NCBI GenBank assembly: GCA_031286555.1
Contig: JAITUD010000311.1
Location: forward strand, 1 to 9,633
Length of the DNA stretch: 9,633 nt
Direction: 5' to 3'
From: Microbacterium sp.
GTDB lineage: Bacteria; Actinomycetota; Actinomycetes; Actinomycetales; Microbacteriaceae
How positions within the stretch are numbered: the first letter of the stretch is position 1; every line of letters begins with the position of its first letter. Positions 1 to 5,675 of this stretch are shown in pieces. The notes under the pieces are model-generated. The model was not told the DNA's origin. It did no database searches and saw nothing but the letters and a program-made list of their open reading frames with translations. Made by a program: the position numbers and the translations under genes.

Positions 1-33
1 ATCAGGTGCGTCTTCCCCTACGACCTGAGCCAC
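1..33 (-). CDS. N-terminal fragment of a possible peroxiredoxin (partial)
   Basis: The minus strand reads GTG at 33-31 followed by ten sense codons to the window edge, giving MAQVVGEDAPD. The VGxxAPD pattern is what the first residues of AhpC/AhpE/Bcp-type peroxiredoxins look like (usually VGxxAPDF), but the conserved Phe and the catalytic Cys would lie outside the window. An in-frame TAA at 57-55, with no ATG or TTG between, makes the GTG the only possible start. No clear Shine-Dalgarno sequence precedes it. A strong promoter-like sequence lies just upstream on the same strand. With only 11 residues visible, both the gene and the family are tentative. The competing plus-strand readings (a frame ending at TGA 26-28, or one ending at TGA 88-90) have no promoter or terminator logic of their own and poorer codon use. 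Confidence 0.35.
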   Translation of the reverse strand, partial: MAQVVGEDAPD

Positions 34-64
34 GGATGCTGGCGGACTATGCGGTTATACGGCG

Positions 65-93
65 ATTATCGCCGACATTCCGAGGAATGACAA
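65..93 (-). promoter_or_regulatory. Sigma70-like promoter with overlapping palindromes
   Basis: On the minus strand TTGTCA (93-88) and GATAAT (70-65) are separated by exactly 17 bp, five of six matches to each consensus hexamer. This is the best two-box promoter I see in the window. It points at the GTG start at 33, with transcription expected to begin near 58. A perfect 15-bp palindrome (CGGCGAT-T-ATCGCCG, 60-74) covers the -10 box. A second inverted repeat (CATTCC-GA-GGAATG, 76-89) fills the spacer and touches the -35 box. Both are placed like repressor operators, although the regulator is unknown. Confidence 0.55.
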
Positions 94-106
94 GCATGTA
101 ACACAG

Positions 107-135
107 AACGGCCCCGATCTGAGATCGGGGCCGTT
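107..135 (-). terminator. Hairpin terminator after the oxygenase gene
   Basis: AACGGCCCCGATCT (107-120) and its exact complement (122-135) form a 14-bp GC-rich stem around a single base, in practice a small CTGAG-type loop. It begins 19 nt past the stop codon of the minus-strand gene ending at 155. The T-run that follows on that strand is weak (TCTGTGTTAC). This is common for actinobacterial hairpins, and the stem alone is strong. Confidence 0.75.
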
Positions 136-154
136 CCGAGGAGAGCACAGAAGA

Positions 155-928
155 TCAGGCCTCGCTCATCGCGAGCTTCTCCTGCTGACCCTTGGCTGCG
201 TAGTACGCGGCGCGAGCGGCATCCTTGCGGGCCTGCTCGGCGTAGCCGGCCTCGAGGACGTCCTGAGGGACCTCGACCTGGGTGTGCTGGTCGGTGCCGT
301 GGTACTTCTCGATGTAGGCGTCGAGCTCGGGGCCCGAGGTCCACGAGGTGATCAGGCAGTAGCGCGGCTCGGTGCCGTTGTGGGTGGTCGCGTGCCACAG
401 ACGCTGCGTGTCGACGATGAGCTGAGCGCCGGCCGGCAGGGCGATGCGGTACTCGATGCTGGGGTCGGTGCGGTTCTCACGCAGGACGAAGTAGCTGTCC
501 TTGTCGTCGGTGAGGTTGAAGAACCCGCGCACGACCCAGCCGGTGCCGTCCGGGTTCAGACGGTTGTTGTCGTCCTGGTGCAGGTTGTAGAGGCAGTCGC
601 CGTAGGGCGTGGGCTGCAGCTCGATGACGCGGCAGCGGCCGACGTTGGCACCGGGCTCCTGCGCACGCGCGGTCAGCGTCGGGGCGATGGCGGTCTGCGA
701 CTCGATCCAGACGCCGTCCTTGTCGGTGCGCGGCGGCTTGTGGTTCCAGAAGCCGTTGCACTCGATCTCACCCTTCGCGCTGGCGAGAGGCGAGAAGCGG
801 GTGTCCCCCGAGGACTTCCAGTCGACATACTCGATGTCGAGCCATTCCTTCGGGTCCATTTCCCCGCCGTAGCTGTCGAGGATGACGAAACCCTTGTCCT
901 CAAGGGCTGCGGACTTGATGTATCCCAT
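155..928 (-). CDS. Putative 2-oxoglutarate/Fe(II)-dependent oxygenase, substrate unknown
   Basis: This encodes a soluble 257-residue protein with no signal peptide or membrane segment. The core has the metal-site pattern of the double-stranded beta-helix 2OG/Fe(II) oxygenases: H117-Q-D119 (in YNLHQDDN), H179 (in RLWHATTHNG), and R189 ten residues after the distal His, where the 2-oxoglutarate-binding Arg normally sits. The segment between (GWVVRGFFNLTDD, ALPAGAQLIVDTQ) reads as alternating beta strands. Residues about 220-257 are an Ala/Lys/Glu-rich helical tail outside the catalytic core. The ATG at 928 is chosen because it opens the frame; AAAGGA (946-941) lies 12 nt upstream, a slightly long spacing. 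An ATG at 939 is out of frame. I do not recognise a named subfamily, so the substrate is unassigned. A DtxR/IdeR-like box about 53 bp upstream suggests repression when iron is plentiful. The gene stands alone, with its own terminator behind it and a divergent gene in front. Confidence 0.8.
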   Translation of the reverse strand: MGYIKSAALEDKGFVILDSYGGEMDPKEWLDIEYVDWKSSGDTRFSPLASAKGEIECNGFWNHKPPRTDKDGVWIESQTAIAPTLTARAQEPGANVGRCRVIELQPTPYGDCLYNLHQDDNNRLNPDGTGWVVRGFFNLTDDKDSYFVLRENRTDPSIEYRIALPAGAQLIVDTQRLWHATTHNGTEPRYCLITSWTSGPELDAYIEKYHGTDQHTQVEVPQDVLEAGYAEQARKDAARAAYYAAKGQQEKLAMSEA

Positions 929-980
929 GATCGAGTCATGTCCTTTCGTAATGGGCCAGCGAAGTTTTAACAGGCCCTAC

Positions 981-999
981 TTAGGTAAGCCTACCTCCC
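981..999 (-). promoter_or_regulatory. DtxR/IdeR-type iron box
   Basis: TTAGGTAAGCCTACCTCCC matches 13 of 19 positions of the DtxR/IdeR consensus TTAGGTTAGSCTAACCTAA (consensus from memory). The left half is nearly perfect, and AGGTA/TACCT form an inverted repeat at 983-996. The two half-sites are one base closer than in the ideal site. It lies 53 bp upstream of the oxygenase start on the minus strand. A possible -10 there is TTAAAA (970-965), which puts the -35 position (993-988) inside the box; that geometry fits iron-dependent repression. It is about 105 bp from the divergent ATG at 1104, so control of that gene is less likely. Confidence 0.6.
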
Positions 1000-1047
1000 G
1001 TCCCTGGACGCGCCCGAGCGGCGGGCCGGACAAAAGACACCCGCGGA

Positions 1048-1053
1048 TAGACT
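1048..1053 (+). promoter_or_regulatory. Candidate -10 element for the DUF262 gene
   Basis: TAGACT fits the TAnnnT -10 pattern common in Microbacteriaceae. It would start transcription near 1060, leaving a leader of about 44 nt before the ATG at 1104. No recognisable -35 hexamer is found 16-18 bp upstream, so only the -10 is called. Confidence 0.35.
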
Positions 1054-1103
1054 CGTCACGGCGGACCCCGTCTTCCCGCCGCACACGGAGGCATCACCCA
1101 GTC

Positions 1104-3104
1104 ATGGCCACGGCAACCAACGTCGAAGCGACCGCAACGAGCACGATCGAATGGCTGTCGGCACCGTCGACGAACATCGTCGTCCCGGTGTATCAGCGCC
1201 AGTACAGGTGGGACATCGGCGGATGCGAAAGGCTGCTCTCCGACATCCGAGCCGTCGCCGCGGAGGATGCCGCGCACCGGCACTTCATCGGCTCGATCCT
1301 GTCGGCGGAGAACACCTCCGCCGAGGGCGCCGAGCTGATCCTGATCGACGGGCAGCAGCGTGTGACCACGCTGATGCTGCTGGTGGCCGCACTGCACCAC
1401 ACCGTGCGCGAGAGCGACCCTGCGATGGCCGCGGAGCTGGAGCGGGTGCTCGTGCGCGCCGACGATCCCGCCCGGACCAAGCTCCGCCCTCATCATGCCT
1501 GGGCCGAGCTCTACGACTCCGTCGTCCTGGAGCGGCGCGACGATGCCGATCGCGAGTCGCGGTTCGATGACAACTACGCGTTCTTCCGCAGCCAGGTGCA
1601 CGCCGACGAGGCGCCCCGCATCTGGGAGGGCCTGAAGAAGCTCGAGCACGTCTCGATCACACTCGGCGCGGCCGCGAACGCGCAGCAGATCTTCGAGAGC
1701 CTGAACTCGACGGGCGAGCCGCTGCGCGACCACGAGCTCATCCACAACTACATCCTGATGGGCCTCTCGCACGGCGAGCAGCTCGAGGTCGAGGAGCAGT
1801 ACTGGCTGCCGATCGAGCGCCTCACCGGCGAGACGATCGGCGCGTTCTGGCGGCACTACCTGGTGATGCTCACCGGCCGCGAGGTGGACGTCGCCGGTGA
1901 GCGCGGCGTGTACAGCGCGTTCCGCGCCACGTTCCCGCGGCTCGACATCGAGCACCTCCGTGCGGATGCCGCGCAGTGGCGCGAGTTCGCCGAGATCTAC
2001 AGCGTCCTGCTGGATCCGTCGCGTGAGGAGGATGCCGGCGTCCGCGCTCAGCTCGGCTTCGTGAACACCTTCGGCCGAGCCGCCTATCCGCTCGTGATGA
2101 GCGCCTATCACGACCACGCGCACGGCATCATCACCCGTGACGAGCTGATCCGCACGATGGAGTGGGTGCAGGCGCTGCTGCTGCGGCGCACGGTGGTCGG
2201 TCTGCCCACAGACCGCCTGATCGCACGTCTGTGCCGCGCACGGTCGGAGGGGAACGACGCACTGATGCGCGCCATCGCGCGCATCACTCCGTCCGACGAG
2301 CGGGTGAGCGCCGTGCTGAAGTACAGCGAACTGCCGTACGCCTCGTACGTGCTGGGGCGCCTGCTCGATGTCGAGGATGTGAGCGGGTACGACGTCGAGC
2401 ACATCGTGCCCGCCGCCCCCGGTGACGTCTGGAGCGGCGACGGAAACCGGCTGTGGAGCGAGTACACCGAGGACGAGCAGAACAGCCACCGTGCGCTGAC
2501 GCCGACGCTGGGCAACCTGACTCTCCTCGAGGAGCGGCTCGCCGAGCGGGTGTTCGGCGCCTCCTTCCCGGACAAGCGAGCCGACGCGTACTCCCGCAGC
2601 GGCGTCGCCGGCACCCGTGCGCTGGCGGATCTGCCGTCCTGGGGCACCGCCGCGATCGCCGAGCGCACCGTGCGACTCACCGCCGCGTTCCTGCGCATCT
2701 GGGCCCGGCCCGACCTGCCCGAGATCGACGACGACGGCCTGACCCCGATCCTCGACGCCGTGCGCCGGCGCGGCTGGCCGGCCGGCTGGGAGCGCGAATT
2801 CGACTACGTCGAGTACCGCGGCGAGCACTGGGAGGTCAAGGACGTCCGGTACCTGTTCAACCGGGTCTTCCGCCGCGCCTGGACCGATGACCGTCCGGCC
2901 GCGCTGGCCTACAGCGCCGCACACGGCGGCCCGCTCTACGAAGAGATGGCCTGGAAGGGCCACTGGGACGACTTCGGCGGCATCCACTTCTACATGGGCT
3001 GGGACTCCCACTACATGATGGGTGCCGTGCAGGGCGTGCTGGAGGAGTCCGGCATCGCCGCCGAGGTGTTCGTGAAGTACTCCTACATCGGGAACGTGAT
3101 GTGA
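1104..3104 (+). CDS. GmrSD-like DUF262/DUF1524 (HNH) protein, putative modification-dependent nuclease
   Basis: This 666-residue single chain combines the two halves of GmrSD-type enzymes. Residues about 15-215 are a DUF262 (GmrS/ParB-Srx-like) domain, with QRQYRW at 31-36, the hallmark IDGQQRVTTL at 81-90 (nucleotide site), and FESLNSTGEPLRDHELI at 197-213. Residues about 425-535 are DUF1524 with the HNH signature: YDVEHIVP at 429-436, the LGNLTLLEERL helix at 469-479, and FPDKRADAY at 488-496. In characterised relatives (GmrSD, BrxU, SspE) DUF262 uses nucleotide to control an HNH nuclease that acts on modified phage DNA or in a modification-sensing defence; the target here cannot be read from sequence. 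Residues about 545-666, rich in Trp, Tyr and Gly, are an extra C-terminal part I do not recognise. The start is set at 1104: GGAGG (1087-1091) lies 12 nt upstream, and this gives the normal family N-terminus, whereas the frame open back to 882 adds low-complexity residues. The stop overlaps the next start (TGATG). No methylase neighbour is in the window. Confidence 0.9.
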   Translation: MATATNVEATATSTIEWLSAPSTNIVVPVYQRQYRWDIGGCERLLSDIRAVAAEDAAHRHFIGSILSAENTSAEGAELILIDGQQRVTTLMLLVAALHHTVRESDPAMAAELERVLVRADDPARTKLRPHHAWAELYDSVVLERRDDADRESRFDDNYAFFRSQVHADEAPRIWEGLKKLEHVSITLGAAANAQQIFESLNSTGEPLRDHELIHNYILMGLSHGEQLEVEEQYWLPIERLTGETIGAFWRHYLVMLTGREVDVAGERGVYSAFRATFPRLDIEHLRADAAQWREFAEIYSVLLDPSREEDAGVRAQLGFVNTFGRAAYPLVMSAYHDHAHGIITRDELIRTMEWVQALLLRRTVVGLPTDRLIARLCRARSEGNDALMRAIARITPSDERVSAVLKYSELPYASYVLGRLLDVEDVSGYDVEHIVPAAPGDVWSGDGNRLWSEYTEDEQNSHRALTPTLGNLTLLEERLAERVFGASFPDKRADAYSRSGVAGTRALADLPSWGTAAIAERTVRLTAAFLRIWARPDLPEIDDDGLTPILDAVRRRGWPAGWEREFDYVEYRGEHWEVKDVRYLFNRVFRRAWTDDRPAALAYSAAHGGPLYEEMAWKGHWDDFGGIHFYMGWDSHYMMGAVQGVLEESGIAAEVFVKYSYIGNVM

Positions 3105-4354
3105 TGACCGCACTGGTGCGACGTATGCAGGATCTGACCGTGACCGAGCACACCCTCACGGTGCCGCTGGTCTGGGACGACGAGTCCGACAGCCGGACGA
3201 TCGAGGTGTTCGCCACCGTCGTCGCCCGCGAGGGCGGCGACGATCTGCCCTACCTCGTGTTCCTTCAGGGCGGGCCGGGGTTCGAGGCGCCTCGCGCGTT
3301 CCACTCCCCCGCGTCCCCGTCATGGCTGGACATCGCGCTGCGCGATCACCGCGTCGTGATGCTCGACCAGCGCGGCACCGGGCGCTCCACACCGGTCGGC
3401 GACCGGTTGCTGGAGGAGCTCGGCTCCCAGGCCACGGCCGAGTACCTCACGCATCTGCGTGCCGACTCGATCGTGAAGGATGCCGAGGCGCTGCGCGCTG
3501 AGCTCGGTGCCGAGACCTGGAACCTGCTCGGGCAGTCGTTCGGCGGTTTCACCGTGCTCACCTACCTGTCGACGCACGCGTCGTCCCTGGACCGCGTCTA
3601 CACGACGGGCGGCCTGAGCACCGTGGAGCACACGGTCGACGAGGTCTACACGCTCAGCTACGACAAGATGCGCATCGCCTCGGAGAAGTACTACCGGCGC
3701 TTCCCCGAGCACCGCGAGCGGATGCGGAAGCTCGTCGACCTCGCCGCCTCCGGCGAGCTCGTCCTGCCCGACGGTGAGATCGTGTCGCCCTCACGCCTGC
3801 GCTCGGTCGGCTCCGCGCTGGGCACGAACGACGGCTGGCAGACGGTCTGGTCGCTGCTCGAGCTCGAGCCGACCACCAACGCGTTCCGCTACGACCTGGC
3901 ATCCGCGATGCCGTTCGGCGGACGCAACCCGCTCTACTTCGCATTCCACGAGTCCTGCTACGCCGACGCGCAGACGACGAGGTGGTCGGCTGAGCGTGTG
4001 GAGCCTGCGGACTTCGCCTCGGACGTGACGCTGTTCACCGGCGAGCACATCCGCAAGGAATGGACCGAGACGGTGCCCGCCTTCCGGCCATGGCGCGAGG
4101 TGGCCCTCACTCTGGCCGAGCACGAGTGGCCGGCGCTCTACGACGCGGAGGCCCTCGCGGCGTCCGGGGCGCGGGGCGCGGCCGCGGTGTACGTCAACGA
4201 CGTGTACGTGTCGCTGGAGCACTCGCTGGAGACCGCCCGGCTGCTGCCGGACCTGAAGCTCTGGGTGACCAGCGAGCACGAGCACAACGGTCTCCGGTCG
4301 GGAGACGTGTTCGAGCGCCTGCTCGACCTCGCGCACGACCGCCGGGTGCGCTGA
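3104..4354 (+). CDS. Alpha/beta hydrolase, S33 / proline-iminopeptidase-like
   Basis: This is a 416-residue cytoplasmic protein of the S33 aminopeptidase group of alpha/beta hydrolases, which remove N-terminal residues (often proline) from short peptides. Visible motifs are the oxyanion-hole loop QGGPG (55-59), DQRGTG (88-93), the nucleophile elbow GQSFGG with Ser145, the probable acid Asp366 (in YVNDVYV), and the probable catalytic His394 (in EHEHNGLR). A helical cap occupies about 165-300. The usual HGGPG has Gln for His here, which also occurs in actinobacterial relatives. ATG at 3104-3106 shares its A with the upstream TGA, the classic layout for translational coupling; a GTG three bases earlier is a less likely start. 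Expression should therefore follow the DUF262/HNH gene. No terminator is seen after the stop, and a convergent tRNA begins 11 nt on. The peptide or ester substrate is unknown. Confidence 0.9.
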   Translation: MTALVRRMQDLTVTEHTLTVPLVWDDESDSRTIEVFATVVAREGGDDLPYLVFLQGGPGFEAPRAFHSPASPSWLDIALRDHRVVMLDQRGTGRSTPVGDRLLEELGSQATAEYLTHLRADSIVKDAEALRAELGAETWNLLGQSFGGFTVLTYLSTHASSLDRVYTTGGLSTVEHTVDEVYTLSYDKMRIASEKYYRRFPEHRERMRKLVDLAASGELVLPDGEIVSPSRLRSVGSALGTNDGWQTVWSLLELEPTTNAFRYDLASAMPFGGRNPLYFAFHESCYADAQTTRWSAERVEPADFASDVTLFTGEHIRKEWTETVPAFRPWREVALTLAEHEWPALYDAEALAASGARGAAAVYVNDVYVSLEHSLETARLLPDLKLWVTSEHEHNGLRSGDVFERLLDLAHDRRVR

Positions 4355-4365
4355 CGCGCATTCGG

Positions 4366-4439
4366 TAGGGCGGGTGGGACTTGAACCCACGATCGTCGGG
4401 TTATGAGCCCGCTGCCTTGACCAGCTTGGCCACCGCCCC
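4366..4439 (-). tRNA. tRNA-Met (anticodon CAT)
   Basis: A full cloverleaf of 74 nt can be folded: acceptor GGGGCGG/CCGCCCT with a G-U first pair, a D arm with a GCC/GGC stem, anticodon arm GCGGG-CTCATAA-CCCGA, a 5-nt variable loop, T arm GTGGG-TTCAAGT-CCCAC, and discriminator A. The anticodon is CAT at 34-36. CCA is not encoded (CCG follows). The anticodon stem has G29-31:C39-41, as initiators do, but positions 1:72 and 11:24 are not initiator-like, so an elongator Met tRNA is preferred. A lysidine-modified tRNA-Ile(CAT) is not excluded. G27-A43 is a mismatch. Confidence 0.94.
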
Positions 4440-4449
4440 TAGGTTCTCC

Positions 4450-4455
4450 AGCCTA
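4450..4455 (-). promoter_or_regulatory. Candidate -10 of the tRNA gene
   Basis: TAGGCT (4455-4450 on the minus strand) lies 10 nt before the mature tRNA 5' end, so transcription would start only a few bases before the tRNA. It sits in the 26-nt gap behind the carbonic-anhydrase-like gene. No good -35 is visible, so read-through from that gene is the alternative. Confidence 0.4.
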
Positions 4456-4465
4456 CCGGGCTGCG

Positions 4466-5002
4466 TCAGAGTGCCGTCGCACCGCGGTGCGTCCGGGTGT
4501 GGCGCAGATAGATCTCGGCGTTCTCGATGAGGCCTGCTCGTTCCTCGTCCGAGAGCTCACGGCGCACCTTGGCGGGGACTCCCGCGACCAGCGACCCGTC
4601 CGGCACCTCGGTGCCGCCGAGCACGACCGCGCCGCCGGCGATCAGGCATCCCCTGCCGATCACCGCGCCGGAGAGCACGACCGCTCCCATCCCGACCAGC
4701 GACCCGTCACCGATCGTGCAGCCGTGCACGACCGCATTGTGCCCGATCGAGACCCGCTCGCCCACGACGACGCCATGGCCGCTGTCGACGTGCACCGAGA
4801 CGTTGTCCTGCACGTTGCTTCCGGCGCCGATCGAGATCGACGCCGAGTCTCCGCGCAGCACCGCGTTGTACCAGACACTCGCGTCCGCGGCCAGGGAGAC
4901 GTCGCCCACGATGCGCGCGCCGTCGGCCACGAACGCGTCGTCGTGAAGTCGCGGGGTCTTGCCCGGCAGGGCCAGGACGGATGCTGCAGAGGAGACGGTC
5001 AT
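4466..5002 (-). CDS. Gamma carbonic anhydrase family protein (left-handed beta-helix hexapeptide repeats)
   Basis: This 178-residue protein is made almost wholly of hexapeptide repeats (for example IVGDVSLAADASVWYNAVLR at 31-50 and IGDGSLVGMGAVVLSGAVIG at 97-116) followed by a C-terminal helix (about 150-168). That is the trimeric left-handed beta-helix architecture of the gamma-CA/YrdA/PaaY/CaiE group. The three zinc-ligand histidines are present as H71 (VSVHVD), H88 (IGH) and H93 (VVHG); the 5-residue gap between the last two matches Cam. The acidic proton-shuttle loop of classical Cam is absent, as in CamH-like members, so carbonic anhydrase activity is uncertain. The ATG at 5002 is chosen because longer readings run into the dps promoter region and gene. 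There is no Shine-Dalgarno; a -10 element 7 nt upstream suggests a leaderless mRNA. It may be cotranscribed with the tRNA behind it. Confidence 0.93.
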   Translation of the reverse strand: MTVSSAASVLALPGKTPRLHDDAFVADGARIVGDVSLAADASVWYNAVLRGDSASISIGAGSNVQDNVSVHVDSGHGVVVGERVSIGHNAVVHGCTIGDGSLVGMGAVVLSGAVIGRGCLIAGGAVVLGGTEVPDGSLVAGVPAKVRRELSDEERAGLIENAEIYLRHTRTHRGATAL

Positions 5003-5009
5003 GAAGGTG

Positions 5010-5015
5010 AGACTA
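5010..5015 (-). promoter_or_regulatory. Leaderless-type -10 element of the gamma-CA gene
   Basis: TAGTCT on the minus strand is followed by 7 nt and then the ATG at 5002. Transcription would begin at or next to the start codon. The absence of any purine-rich ribosome-binding site before this ATG supports a leaderless transcript. Confidence 0.45.
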
Positions 5016-5063
5016 CCCAAACTTCCGCGTGATTCCGCGCCGGTTAGCGTTGCCTCAGCTTGC

Positions 5064-5091
5064 TTGCGGAACATTTCACGCTGAGTAGCGT
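5064..5091 (+). promoter_or_regulatory. Weak candidate promoter of dps
   Basis: TTGCGG (5064-5069) and TAGCGT (5086-5091) are 16 bp apart and would give a leader of roughly 35 nt. TTGACG at 5091-5096 is closer to a -35 consensus, but its matching -10 region (around 5113-5119) would put the transcript start on top of the ribosome-binding site. The assignment is tentative. Confidence 0.25.
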
Positions 5092-5122
5092 TGACGACAA
5101 CAGGCAGCGAATCACGATTCCC

Positions 5123-5127
5123 GGAGG
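5123..5127 (+). promoter_or_regulatory. Ribosome-binding site fixing the dps start
   Basis: GGAGG with 5 nt to the ATG at 5133 is the strongest Shine-Dalgarno in the window. It selects this ATG over an in-frame TTG at 5091 that would add 14 residues. Confidence 0.85.
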
Positions 5128-5132
5128 ACCAC

Positions 5133-5618
5133 ATGAGCGCTTCGAAGACCATCCCCGTCACCGCCGGCGACCCCACCGTCGCAGCTGCGGCGGCCCAGTT
5201 CCTGTCCCCCGTCGTCCTCGGCCTGCAGGCCCTGGTCGTCAACGGCAAGCAGGCCCATTGGCACGTGCGCGGCGCCAACTTCATCGGCGTGCACGAGTTC
5301 CTAGACACCGTCGTGGCCAACGCGGGCGAGTTCGCCGACACCGCCGCAGAGCGCATCGTCGCCCTCGGTCTGCCGATCGACGCACGCATCAGCACCGTCG
5401 CAGAGAAGGCCGGTGCGACGCAGGTCGCTGCGGGCTTCGCCGCCTCGGACGAGCTGGTCCGCGCGGTGATCGCCGACATCGACGCGATCCTCGTCGACGT
5501 GAAGGCTGCCGTCGACGGACTCGACGAGGTCGACCTGACCAGCCAGGACGTCGCCATCGAGATCCAGCGCGGCCTCGAGAAGGACCGCTGGTTCCTGTTC
5601 TCGCACATCGCGGCCTGA
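5133..5618 (+). CDS. dps: Dps/ferritin-like DNA-protecting iron-storage protein
   Basis: This encodes a 161-residue four-helix-bundle Dps. Dps dodecamers oxidise Fe(II), mainly with hydrogen peroxide, and store it as ferric mineral, often while binding DNA. All ferroxidase ligands seen in Listeria Dps are present with exact spacing: H42 (in KQAHWHVRG), H54 and D58 (in GVHEFLD), and D69 and E73 (in DTAAERIVALG). The tail ends at RWFLFSHIAA, the normal family end, without a long basic C-terminus. The short N-terminus carries a single Lys (residue 5), so DNA binding may be weak. The gene is divergent from the gamma-CA gene across 130 bp and ends in a strong hairpin. An imperfect iron-box-like sequence around 5040-5058 could tie it to DtxR/IdeR, but that is weak. 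Confidence 0.95.
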   Translation: MSASKTIPVTAGDPTVAAAAAQFLSPVVLGLQALVVNGKQAHWHVRGANFIGVHEFLDTVVANAGEFADTAAERIVALGLPIDARISTVAEKAGATQVAAGFAASDELVRAVIADIDAILVDVKAAVDGLDEVDLTSQDVAIEIQRGLEKDRWFLFSHIAA

Positions 5619-5631
5619 CGCCCCACGCACG

Positions 5632-5665
5632 ACGAATGCCCTCGGGAGATCCCGAGGGCATTCGT
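5632..5665. terminator. Bidirectional terminator between dps and the amidohydrolase
   Basis: ACGAATGCCCTCGGGA (5632-5647) and its exact complement (5650-5665) make a 16-bp stem around GA, in practice a 4-nt AGAT loop. It starts 14 nt after the dps stop and 11 nt after the stop of the convergent minus-strand gene, so it can serve both. There is no strong T-run on either side. Confidence 0.85.
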
Positions 5666-5675
5666 GCATCCGTCG

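Noticed and set aside
1..60. Possible truncated tRNA or structured RNA at the left edge (GGCTCAGG followed by GCACC on the minus strand)
   Set aside because: The D stem cannot pair (GCTC has no GAGC partner), while the same bases read as a GTG-started protein N-terminus with good codon use.
284..970. Plus-strand frame of 228 codons opposite the oxygenase gene
   Set aside because: It is a shadow frame: Val/Gly/Ala/Asp-rich with no motif, and it lies over a gene with an intact catalytic triad on the other strand.
882..1103. In-frame upstream extension of the DUF262 gene starting at 882
   Set aside because: It would overlap the oxygenase start and the iron box, has Arg/Ser/Pro-rich non-protein-like sequence, and the GGAGG before 1104 gives the family N-terminus.
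1056..3113. Minus-strand open frame of 685 codons opposite the DUF262/HNH gene
   Set aside because: It is an antisense shadow of a high-GC gene: Val/Gly/His/Arg-rich low-complexity translation with no domain, while the plus strand carries clear DUF262 and HNH motifs.
5091..5132. TTG start for dps giving 14 extra residues
   Set aside because: It has no ribosome-binding site, while GGAGG with 5-nt spacing precedes the ATG at 5133, which gives the normal Dps length.
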